Source: Stenotrophomonas maltophilia (GTDB taxonomy: Bacteria > Pseudomonadota > Gammaproteobacteria > Xanthomonadales > Xanthomonadaceae). From it: DNA of 64,000 nucleotides. The notes beneath the pieces were generated by a model. The model was not told the DNA's origin and ran no database searches. It saw nothing but the letters and a program-made list of their open reading frames with translations. The position numbers and the translations under genes are program-made. This document shows positions 15,317 through 22,378 of the stretch, in pieces; the first letter of the stretch is position 1, and the number at the start of each line of letters is the position of its first letter. The stretch is from positions 209,657 through 273,656 of the forward strand of contig NZ_LYVJ01000007.1 of the NCBI RefSeq assembly GCF_001676385.1, given 5' to 3'.

Positions 15317-17088
15317 TGATGCTGTTGCTGCTGCTTGCCTACCTCGGCGGTGCGCTGACCCTGCTCAGCCCCTGCATCCTGCCGGTGCTGCCGTTCGTGT
15401 TCGCACGCGCCGACCGTCCGTTCCTGCGCAGCACGGCGCCGCTGCTGCTGGGCATGGCACTCACCTTCACCGTGGTCGCCAGCCTGGCCGCGGTGGGCAG
15501 CCAATGGGTCGCGCAGGCCAACCAGGTCGGCCGCTGGATCGCGCTGGTGCTGATCGCGTTGTTCGCATTGGCACTGCTGTGGCCACGACTGGCCGATCAC
15601 CTGCTGGCACCGTTCCAGCGCATGGGCGCGCGCCTGAGCGCACGCGCCGATGCCGCTGATGCAGCCGGACGTGGCGGTGCCTGGACGTCACTGTTGATCG
15701 GCGTTGCCACCGGCCTGCTGTGGGCGCCCTGCGCCGGACCGATCCTCGGCCTGGTGCTGACCGGCGCGGCATTGAATGGCGCCAGCGCCGGCACCAGCGC
15801 ACTGCTGCTGGCCTATGCGCTGGGCGCGATCACCGCGCTGGCGCTGGCGGTATGGGTCGGCGGCCGCGTGTTCCGTGCACTGCAGGCCCGGCTTGGCCTC
15901 GGCGATGTGCTGCGCAAGGTGCTGGGCGTGGCCGCCTTGCTGGCGGTGGCGGCGATCGGCCTGGGCTGGGATACCGGCCTGCTGACCCGTCTTTCGACGG
16001 TCAGCACCGCGCGCATCGAGCAGGGCCTGCTGGATGCGGTTCCCGGCGCGCAGCCGGCAGCACCGCCGATGATGATGATGGCCGGTGCCAATGCCGGGGC
16101 CGATGCGCCGCTGCCGGTGGAAGGCACTCTGCCCGCGCTGGATGGCGCCACCGGCTGGCTCAACAGCCCGCCACTGACTGCCCAGCAGTTGCGCGGCAAG
16201 GTGGTGCTGGTCGATTTCTGGACCTACTCCTGCATCAACTGCCTGCGCGCGATGCCATTCGTGCACGAATGGGAGCGCCGCTACCGCGACTACGGCCTGG
16301 TGGTGGTCGGCGTGCACACGCCGGAGTTCGCCTTCGAGCGTGACCCGCGCAACGTGATGAAAGCGGTGCAGCAGCTGGAGGTCGAGTATCCGGTGGCGCT
16401 GGACAGCCAGTACACGATCTGGCGCGCGTTCAACAATCGCTACTGGCCGGCGCAGTACTTCGTCGATGCACAGGGCAACATCCGCGGCCACCAGTTTGGC
16501 GAAGGCAACTACGCGCGCTCGGAACAGGTGATCCGCCGCCTGCTGGCCGAAGCCGGCCAGACGCACCTGCCGCCGCCGGCCGATCCCGCTGCCGCCGACC
16601 TCAAAGGCGTGGCGGTGCAGGCCGACATGGGCAACCTGCGCTCGCCGGAAACCTACCTGGGCCACGCCCGCGCCGAGCAGTTCGCCTCGCCCGGCGGGCA
16701 ACGCCATGACATTGCGTTCGACTACACGTTGCCGGCGTCCCTGGCGTTGAACCAATGGGGACTGTCCGGGCGCTGGACCGTCACCGATGAAGCCGCGCAG
16801 CTGCAGCGGGCGAGGGGCCGCATCGCGTTCCAGTTCCACGCACGCGACCTGCATCTGGTGCTGGCGCCGGGCCAGGAAGGAAAGCCGGTGCGCTTCCGCG
16901 TGTGGCTGGACGGCAGGCCGCTGCCCGCCGCCGATGCCGGCAGCGATGTCGGTGCCGATGGCAGCGGCGTGGTCGACGAACACCGCCTGTACCAGCTGGT
17001 ACGCCAGCGCGGCGCGGTCGGCCCGCATCGTTTCGAGATCGAATTCCTCGATGCGGGCGTGCAGGCCTATGCCTTCACCTTCGGTTGA
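15316..17088 (+). CDS. dipZ: DipZ-type thiol-disulfide carrier (CcdA membrane domain plus thioredoxin)
   Basis: 590 residues. The N-terminal CcdA/DsbD-like membrane domain (about residues 1-235, six TM helices) has the redox cysteines in LSPCILPVLPF (Cys20) and WAPCAGPILG. A linker with a Met run and a thioredoxin-like domain follow (about 280-420; active site WTYSCINCLRAMP). A C-terminal beta-sandwich domain of about 150 residues resembles the DipZ C-terminal module. Known for the family: electrons pass from the cytoplasmic thioredoxin pool across the membrane to periplasmic thiols. Sandwiched between exported MsrB and MsrA, it is the likely electron donor for both. The first of two tandem ATGs overlaps the msrB stop; GGAG precedes it. 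Confidence 0.9.
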   Translation: MMLLLLLAYLGGALTLLSPCILPVLPFVFARADRPFLRSTAPLLLGMALTFTVVASLAAVGSQWVAQANQVGRWIALVLIALFALALLWPRLADHLLAPFQRMGARLSARADAADAAGRGGAWTSLLIGVATGLLWAPCAGPILGLVLTGAALNGASAGTSALLLAYALGAITALALAVWVGGRVFRALQARLGLGDVLRKVLGVAALLAVAAIGLGWDTGLLTRLSTVSTARIEQGLLDAVPGAQPAAPPMMMMAGANAGADAPLPVEGTLPALDGATGWLNSPPLTAQQLRGKVVLVDFWTYSCINCLRAMPFVHEWERRYRDYGLVVVGVHTPEFAFERDPRNVMKAVQQLEVEYPVALDSQYTIWRAFNNRYWPAQYFVDAQGNIRGHQFGEGNYARSEQVIRRLLAEAGQTHLPPPADPAAADLKGVAVQADMGNLRSPETYLGHARAEQFASPGGQRHDIAFDYTLPASLALNQWGLSGRWTVTDEAAQLQRARGRIAFQFHARDLHLVLAPGQEGKPVRFRVWLDGRPLPAADAGSDVGADGSGVVDEHRLYQLVRQRGAVGPHRFEIEFLDAGVQAYAFTFG

Positions 17089-17102
17089 ACCGGGAGGACC
17101 TG

Positions 17103-17840
17103 ATGAAACTCTCTTTTGAACAGGGCATCGCCGCCGGTGTGGCCGGCCTGGTGGCCACGGCATTGATCGCCGGCGTGCTGCTGGCCGACCACAGCGCGGT
17201 CGCGGCACCGGTCGAGGCCAGCGCGCAGGCCCAGCCACTGCCGGTACCCACAGGCGACGCGGCCTTCCGCGATGACGCGCCCCACGCCAGCGTGGTGTTC
17301 GCCGGCGGTTGCTTCTGGGGCGTGCAGGGCGTGTTCCAGCACGTCAAAGGTGTAAGCAACGCGGTGTCCGGCTACATCGGGGGCAGCGCCGCCGATGCAC
17401 GCTATGAGCGGGTCAGCGGCGGCCACACCGGCCATGCCGAGGCGGTGAAGATCGATTACGACCCACGCCAGGTCAGCTATGGGCAGCTGATGCAGGTGTT
17501 CTTCTCGGTGGTGCACGACCCGACCCAGCTCAATCGGCAGGGGCCGGACCACGGCAGCCAGTACCGCTCGGCGATCTTCACTGATGACGCCCGCCAGCAG
17601 GCGGCCAGTCGTGCCTATATGGCCCAGCTCGGCCAGGCCGGCAGCTACCGCGCGCCGATCGTCACCCAGCTGGTCAGCGGCCAGCGCTTCTACCCGGCCG
17701 AGAGCTACCACCAGAACTATATGACGAACTACCCGCAGGCAGCCTACATCCGCTACTACGACGCACCGAAGCTGGCCGCGCTCGGCAGGCAGTTCCCGGC
17801 GCTGTACCGGCGCGATGCAGTGCTGGTGCCGATGCGGTAA
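17103..17840 (+). CDS. msrA: exported peptide-methionine (S)-S-oxide reductase MsrA
   Basis: 245 residues. Repairs methionine-S-sulfoxide in proteins. An N-terminal hydrophobic segment ([21 protein letters not shown]) directs export or membrane anchoring. The catalytic motif is [52 protein letters not shown] and [12 protein letters not shown] complete the MsrA signature. GGAGG lies seven bases before the ATG, 14 bases after dipZ. It completes an envelope repair operon covering both sulfoxide isomers. Confidence 0.94.
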   Translation: MKLSFEQGIAAGVAGLVATALIAGVLLADHSAVAAPVEASAQAQPLPVPTGDAAFRDDAPHASVVFAGGCFWGVQGVFQHVKGVSNAVSGYIGGSAADARYERVSGGHTGHAEAVKIDYDPRQVSYGQLMQVFFSVVHDPTQLNRQGPDHGSQYRSAIFTDDARQQAASRAYMAQLGQAGSYRAPIVTQLVSGQRFYPAESYHQNYMTNYPQAAYIRYYDAPKLAALGRQFPALYRRDAVLVPMR

Positions 17841-17850
17841 CGACGCTCAT

Positions 17851-17915
17851 GTAGAGCCAAGCCCACGCTCGGCTGCTCTTCCGCCAACAGCAGCCGAGCA
17901 TGGGCTCGGCTCTAC
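17851..17915. repeat. SMAG-like GTAG palindrome
   Basis: GTAGAGCC...GGCTCTAC inverted repeat with inner arms CCCACGCTCGGCTGCT/AGCAGCCGAGCATGGG, just after msrA. The GTAG ends and AGCCGAGC core are typical of the dispersed palindromes of Stenotrophomonas. Confidence 0.85.
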
Positions 17916-17917
17916 AC

Positions 17918-17949
17918 AAAAAAAGACGCACGGCCATCCAGCCGTGCGT
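17918..17949 (-). terminator. strong intrinsic terminator oriented on the minus strand
   Basis: Read on the minus strand: nine-base stem ACGCACGGC/GCCGTGCGT followed by seven T residues (A-run 17918-17924 on the plus strand). Both neighbouring genes are on the plus strand, so it would stop antisense transcription entering msrA. On the plus strand only a weak TTT follows the stem. Confidence 0.7.
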
Positions 17950-18046
17950 TTGGAAATTACCGGCCACGCTCCGATCAGGCCTGGCCGACAATGACATGCT
18001 AGGCTCACCGTCATCACGGGTACAGAACCAGATGACGGGATGTTCG

Positions 18047-19498
18047 ATGGATACAGATGACCACGGCACGATGATCCCTCCCCGCTACCAGCGGCTGTCC
18101 GATGAACTGGCCGAAGCGATCCATGGCGGGCGCCTTCCGGTCGGCAGCCGCCTGCCCTCGCTGCGGCAGATGGCCTCACAGCGCCGGCTCAGCCTGAACA
18201 CCGTGATTGCCGCCTACCGCCAGCTGGAAGACGCCGGCCTGGTCATTCCGCGGCCCAAGGCCGGCTTCGAGGTGGCACCGCGGCTGTCCGTGCCGGAACG
18301 TTCGCTGCGTGATGTGCCCTCGGCGCCGACCGCACCGCTGCAGCAGGTGCTGATGGCGCGGGTGCTGGAGGCGCAGCGCCGTCCCGGCGTGGTCGACCTG
18401 GCCTTCGCCGGCCCGCGTGGCCGCCAGTTCTATCCCGGCGCGCAGCTGGCCAGGCACACCGCGCAGGTCCTGCGCCATGGCCAGCAGACGGTGGAGACGT
18501 ACGCGCGCCCGAATGGCTCGGCGCGGCTGCTGGCGCAGATCGTGCGGCGCGGCCCGCGCCTGGGCCTGCATACCCGCAGCGACCGCCTGCTGCTGACCCA
18601 CGGTGCAATGGAAGCGCTGCAGCTGGCGCTGCGTGCCGTGACCCAGCCCGGCGACGCGGTCGGCATCGAGGCACCGTCCTACTTCAATCTGTACCCCTTG
18701 CTGGCCAATCTCGGCCTGCAGGCCATCGAACTGCCCACCCACCCGCAACACGGCCTGGATGTCGACGCGCTGGATGGGCTGCTGGAGCATACGACGCTGG
18801 CCGCGCTGGTGGTGATGCCAACCGTGCACAATCCGCTGGGCTGCACCATGCCGACCACGGCCAAGCAGCGCCTGGCCGAACTGGTCAACGCACGCCAGCT
18901 GCCACTGATCGAAGATGCAGTCTATGCGGAGCTGCAGTACTGCGAACCGCCAGCGCCGCTGCTGAAAGCCTTCGATCGCGAGGGCTGGGTGATGGTGGTC
19001 GGTGGTTTTTCCAAGACGCTGGCCCCGGATTACCGCATCGGCTGGCTGGATGGCGGCCGTTTCGCCGAGCGCATCGCGCTGCTGAAGTTCCAGTCGACCG
19101 GTGGCGAACCGCAACTGCTCGGCGACGCGGTCGCGGCCTACCTGGAAGCAGGCAGCTACGAGCACCACCTGCATCGCATGCGCCGGTTGTATCGCGAACA
19201 GGTGGGGCGGCTGCGCCAGCTGGTGGCCGAGCACTTCCCGGCTGGCACCCGCGCCACTGAACCACAGGGCGGATTCCTGCTGTGGCTGGAACTGCCGGGC
19301 GTGGATACCCGCGAGCTGTTCGAGCGTGCACTGCTGGAGGACATCGTGTTCATGCCCGGCCAGGTGTATTCGCGTGGCGCGCGCTATCGCCACTGCCTGC
19401 GGCTGTCCTGCTGCCAGACGCTGGATGCCCGCTTCATCGGTGCGGTGGAGCGGTTGGGTGCCATCGCGCGGGAACTGGTGGCGCGCTCGCGTCTGTAG
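18047..19498 (+). CDS. PLP-dependent MocR/GntR-family transcriptional regulator
   Basis: 483 residues from MDTDDHGTMIPPRYQ. The N-terminal GntR winged helix (about 10-80: LSDELAEAIHGGRLPVGSRLPSLRQ, SLNTVIAAYRQLEDAGLV) is fused to an aminotransferase class I-like domain with AYRIGWLDG-like and FSKTLAPDYRIGW segments, the latter carrying the PLP lysine in GGFSKTL. MocR regulators usually control vitamin B6, GABA or amino-acid genes; the target here is unknown. GGGA lies seven bases before the ATG. The TAG stop lies inside the first GTAG of the following palindrome. Confidence 0.9.
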   Translation: MDTDDHGTMIPPRYQRLSDELAEAIHGGRLPVGSRLPSLRQMASQRRLSLNTVIAAYRQLEDAGLVIPRPKAGFEVAPRLSVPERSLRDVPSAPTAPLQQVLMARVLEAQRRPGVVDLAFAGPRGRQFYPGAQLARHTAQVLRHGQQTVETYARPNGSARLLAQIVRRGPRLGLHTRSDRLLLTHGAMEALQLALRAVTQPGDAVGIEAPSYFNLYPLLANLGLQAIELPTHPQHGLDVDALDGLLEHTTLAALVVMPTVHNPLGCTMPTTAKQRLAELVNARQLPLIEDAVYAELQYCEPPAPLLKAFDREGWVMVVGGFSKTLAPDYRIGWLDGGRFAERIALLKFQSTGGEPQLLGDAVAAYLEAGSYEHHLHRMRRLYREQVGRLRQLVAEHFPAGTRATEPQGGFLLWLELPGVDTRELFERALLEDIVFMPGQVYSRGARYRHCLRLSCCQTLDARFIGAVERLGAIARELVARSRL

Positions 19499-19523
19499 AG
19501 CCGGGCATGGACTCGGCTCTACA
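19494..19523. repeat. short SMAG-like palindrome that supplies a stop codon
   Basis: TGTAGAGCCGGGCATGGACT-type palindrome ending CGGCTCTACA. The TAG of its left GTAG (19496-19498) is the stop codon of the MocR gene. Confidence 0.85.
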
Positions 19524-19532
19524 GGCAGCAGA

Positions 19533-20216
19533 TCAATCGCACAGGTGCGCCGCCAGCCCCTCGCCCTCCGCTCCCGGAAGGTGGGGCAGTCGTCCCAAGC
19601 ACGGCATCGGCAGGCGCTGCTGCAGCGTGGCGATGTTCTCGTCCTGGCGCAGCATCCCCGGGTCGATGTGGTTGCCGATCCAGCCCAGGCACTCCACGCC
19701 GCTGGCATGCAGCGATTGTGCGGTCAAGCGCGCATGGTTGACGCAGCCCAGCCGCATCCCCACCACCAGCACCACCGGCAGCTGCAGCGCGCGCACCAGG
19801 TCGAGCTGGTCCAGCATGGCCGAGACCGGCGCCAACCAGCCGCCCACGCCCTCCACCACCACGATGTCGGCCTGCGCGCGCAGGCGCTTGAACGCGGCCA
19901 CGATCGGTGCCAGCTCCACCTGCACGCCGTCCTCGGCCGCGGCCAGCTCCGGCGCCAGCGGCTGCCGCAGCGCATACGGGTTCAGATCGGCATAGTCCGG
20001 CACCGGCCAGCTGGCCGCCTGCAGCGCCAGCGCGTCCTCGTTGCGCAGGCCCTGTCCCCGATCCTCGCTGCCGCTGGCCACCGGCTTCATGCCCACCGCG
20101 CGCAGGCCACGCCGGCGCAGCGCATGCAGCAGCGCGGTGCTGGCGGCGGTCTTGCCGATCCCGGTGTCCGTGCCGGTAACGAACAGCGCGGGGGGCAGCG
20201 TGGCGGGCAACGGCAT
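19533..20216 (-). CDS. bioD: ATP-dependent dethiobiotin synthetase
   Basis: 227 residues. Carboxylates and closes the ureido ring of 7,8-diaminopelargonate in biotin synthesis. The P-loop is GTDTGIGKT near residue 13; MKPVASGSE holds the catalytic lysine; VEGVGGWLAPV is the family GG motif. ATG at 20216 has GGAG seven bases upstream; a longer frame to 20249 lacks this. Other bio genes are not in the window, so bioD stands alone here. Confidence 0.93.
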   Translation of the reverse strand: MPLPATLPPALFVTGTDTGIGKTAASTALLHALRRRGLRAVGMKPVASGSEDRGQGLRNEDALALQAASWPVPDYADLNPYALRQPLAPELAAAEDGVQVELAPIVAAFKRLRAQADIVVVEGVGGWLAPVSAMLDQLDLVRALQLPVVLVVGMRLGCVNHARLTAQSLHASGVECLGWIGNHIDPGMLRQDENIATLQQRLPMPCLGRLPHLPGAEGEGLAAHLCD

Positions 20217-20284
20217 CGATGGGCTCCAAAGGGGCAACACAGCGTGCATTATCGCCGGCCCGGCGTGCTTGCTAGACTGCAGGC

Positions 20285-20767
20285 ATGTTCGCCAATGCCT
20301 CGCTCACCGGCAGCAAGCCGGAACAATACGCCCAGCTGCTGGAACAGGCCCGTGGCCTGGTCTACGGCGAGTCCGACCGCATCGCCAACGCGGCCAACCT
20401 CTCCGCACTGGTCTACCACGCCCTGCCCGACCTGAACTGGGTGGGCTTCTACCTGTACGACGGCAGGGAACTGGTGGTCGGCCCGTTCCAGGGCCTGCCG
20501 GCCTGCGTGCGCATTCCGCTGGACAAGGGCGTGTGCGGTGCCGCCGCCAGCCAGCGCGTGACCCAGCGCGTGGAGGACGTCGACGCCTTCCCCGGCCACA
20601 TCGCCTGCGATTCGGCCTCGCGTTCGGAGCTGGTGGTGCCGCTGCTGCGCGGCGATGAACTGATCGGCGTGTTCGATATCGACAGCCCGAAGGTCGGCCG
20701 GTTCGACGCCGACGATCAGGCCGGCCTGGAAGCCATCGCCCGCGTGTTCGTCGAGGCGCTGGGATGA
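20285..20767 (+). CDS. msrC: free methionine-(R)-sulfoxide reductase, GAF type
   Basis: 160 residues forming a single GAF domain. Reduces free (not peptide-bound) methionine-R-sulfoxide with thioredoxin. The three cysteines of the family are in GLPACVRIPLDKGVCG and FPGHIACDSASRSE; NWVGFYLYD and LIGVFDIDSP complete the signature. The stop overlaps the next start (ATGA), implying translational coupling to the TfoX-like gene. Confidence 0.92.
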   Translation: MFANASLTGSKPEQYAQLLEQARGLVYGESDRIANAANLSALVYHALPDLNWVGFYLYDGRELVVGPFQGLPACVRIPLDKGVCGAAASQRVTQRVEDVDAFPGHIACDSASRSELVVPLLRGDELIGVFDIDSPKVGRFDADDQAGLEAIARVFVEALG

Positions 20768-21126
20768 GCGCCCCGAAGCTGCGCAACATCGGCCCGAAGA
20801 GTGCGGCATGGCTGCGCCAGGTCGGCCTGCGCAGCCGCGAGGACCTCGTAGCGATTGGCGCCGTCGGGGCCTTCGTCAAGGTCAAGCGTGCCGGTTTCAA
20901 GCCCAGCCTCAACCTGCTCTATTCACTGGAAGGCGCGCTGCTGGACTGCCATTGGCAGGAACTGAGCGAGCCACAGCGCGAAGCGTTGGTGCAGGACTAC
21001 GAAGCGCGGATCACGGCGCACCCGCTGAAGGCCGCCGGCCCCGCCTCGGGCCCCGTGCACGAACAGCGCTTCGATGCCGACGACGACGCTGGAGACAGCG
21101 TGGCCGAGCGCGCGGACGAGGACTGA
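20764..21126 (+). CDS. TfoX/Sxy C-terminal-domain protein
   Basis: 120 residues. Only the TfoX C-terminal domain is present (LRNIGPKSAAWLRQVGLRSREDLVAIGAVGAF, LLYSLEGALLDCHWQEL), a helix-hairpin-helix-like fold; the N-terminal domain of competence regulator TfoX/Sxy is absent. An acidic tail of about 35 residues ends the protein. It overlaps the msrC stop by four bases. Function unknown; a role in competence should not be assumed from the domain. Confidence 0.82.
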   Translation: MSAPKLRNIGPKSAAWLRQVGLRSREDLVAIGAVGAFVKVKRAGFKPSLNLLYSLEGALLDCHWQELSEPQREALVQDYEARITAHPLKAAGPASGPVHEQRFDADDDAGDSVAERADED

Positions 21127-21212
21127 GGCCTCTGCGCAACGCGCCCGCCGGGCATGGCCCGGCGCTACCCATGCCCGTCCCACCCACACGCGGACGTCGT
21201 GGTCGAACATAC

Positions 21213-21300
21213 CTGCAGGGCCGAGCCCGCGCTCGGCTGGCCTTTCGTTGACGACTGCGCAAGCTGATCGAAATCCAGCCGAGCATGGCTCGGCGCTGCA
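21213..21300. repeat. degenerate SMAG-like palindrome
   Basis: CTGCAGGGCCGAGCCCGCGC...GCATGGCTCGGCGCTGCA inverted repeat with a central spacer of about 35 bases. The GTAG termini are replaced by CTGCA. A small GC hairpin (GCGCCCGCCGGGC region, 21139-21167) precedes it. Confidence 0.65.
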
Positions 21301-21308
21301 AAGTCCGG

Positions 21309-21887
21309 TCAGGGCTGCTGAAGTTCCAGCAGCTCGCCCACCAGGCCCGCCTCTCCTCGCTCCAACCGCACCCGCAGGCGCGTGCCATGATCGATGCGCA
21401 GCGCCCAGCACAGCGACATCGGCAGTCCACACAGCAACGTCAGCACCATGCGCAGCGGGCCGCCATGGCTGACCACCAGGGTCGGCACCGGATCGTCGTC
21501 ATCCAGCAACCGATCCAGCGCGCGGGCGATGCGGCGTTCGAAATGGCCCCAGCTTTCACCGTTCGGTGGAGGAAACGCGTGCGGATCGGCATGGAAGGCA
21601 GCCAATGCATCCTCCGGCAGGTCGAACAGTGATTGCCCGTCCCAATCGCCGAAGTCCAGTTCTTCCCATTCTTCGTCCGCTTCCACATCCAGCCCACGCG
21701 GCGTGGCCAGGGCCATCGCCGTATGCAGCGAGCGCAGGCGGGGCGAGCTGATCACCCGTTCCCAGCCCTGCATGGCGTACGCATCGACCAGTTCCTGCGG
21801 CAGGCGGGCCAGCTGCGGCGGATCGCTGCGGCCATCGAGGAACTCATCGCGGCCGTTGCCGGCATGGCGGACCAGGTCGAGGATCAT
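21309..21887 (-). CDS. cobC: histidine phosphatase family protein, CobC-like
   Basis: About 192 residues from MILDLVRHAGNG. Phosphoglycerate-mutase-type fold with the phosphohistidine motif LVRHAG in place of the common RHG/RHGET, the second His in VVSHGGPLRMV, and GWERVISSPRLRSLHTA. CobC-type enzymes remove the phosphate from alpha-ribazole phosphate in cobalamin assembly. It lies next to the B12 riboswitch and btuB, divergently oriented, which supports that role, but a general phosphatase is possible. The longer frame upstream is non-coding. Confidence 0.75.
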   Translation of the reverse strand: MILDLVRHAGNGRDEFLDGRSDPPQLARLPQELVDAYAMQGWERVISSPRLRSLHTAMALATPRGLDVEADEEWEELDFGDWDGQSLFDLPEDALAAFHADPHAFPPPNGESWGHFERRIARALDRLLDDDDPVPTLVVSHGGPLRMVLTLLCGLPMSLCWALRIDHGTRLRVRLERGEAGLVGELLELQQP

Positions 21888-22056
21888 GCGCAGGTCCCAT
21901 GCGGGCAACGCGGGTACGGCGGAAAACGGGCGGACATCGGCAACGGCACCACGGGATCGAGCGGCAATTCTAGTGGCTGGGGACGGCGGCGCCCACCGCC
22001 ACGCTGCTGGATCGATGCTACGCGGCGCCGTCAATGCCGTAGACTGCGCGCACTTC

Positions 22057-22250
22057 CAGGTGACCTGCGGCTTCAGCCAGCAGGTTGAAACGGGAAGCCG
22101 GTGACGCGTGGTGACACGCCAGGCCGGCGCTGCCCCCGCAACGGTAAGCACGTCAGTCCCAGGCAATACCGCCACTGTGCCGCGTGCATGGGAAGGCGCC
22201 TGGGCGGTGGCCTCGCGCCACCCGGCGGCGAGCCCGGAGACCGGCCCGGA
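22057..22250 (+). ncRNA. cobalamin riboswitch
   Basis: The cobalamin aptamer consensus is visible in order: GAAACGGGAAGCCGGTGA (22087-22104), GCTGCCCCCGCAACGGTAAG (22129-22148, the B12 box region), CAATACCGCCACTGTG-like P6 segment, GGGAAGGCG (22190-22198) and AGCCCGGAGACCGG (22231-22244). It lies 130 bases before btuB. A hairpin GCCACG/CGTGGC (22345-22364) ending a few bases before the ribosome binding site could be part of the expression platform, suggesting translational control. Confidence 0.95.
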
Positions 22251-22378
22251 AGCCTCAGGTCGCGATGCGGTGGGCATGGCGCTGGATGACCGCGGCCTGC
22301 GCTGCGGCGTCGGCGCATGCCTGCCTTCGCGGCTCCTCCCCTTCGCCACGCGGGCGTGCGTGGCACCTGGAGTCCCCC

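Noticed and set aside
22260..22378. Intrinsic terminator as riboswitch expression platform
   Set aside because: No stem followed by a T-run was found; only a small hairpin near the ribosome binding site, so translational control is more likely.
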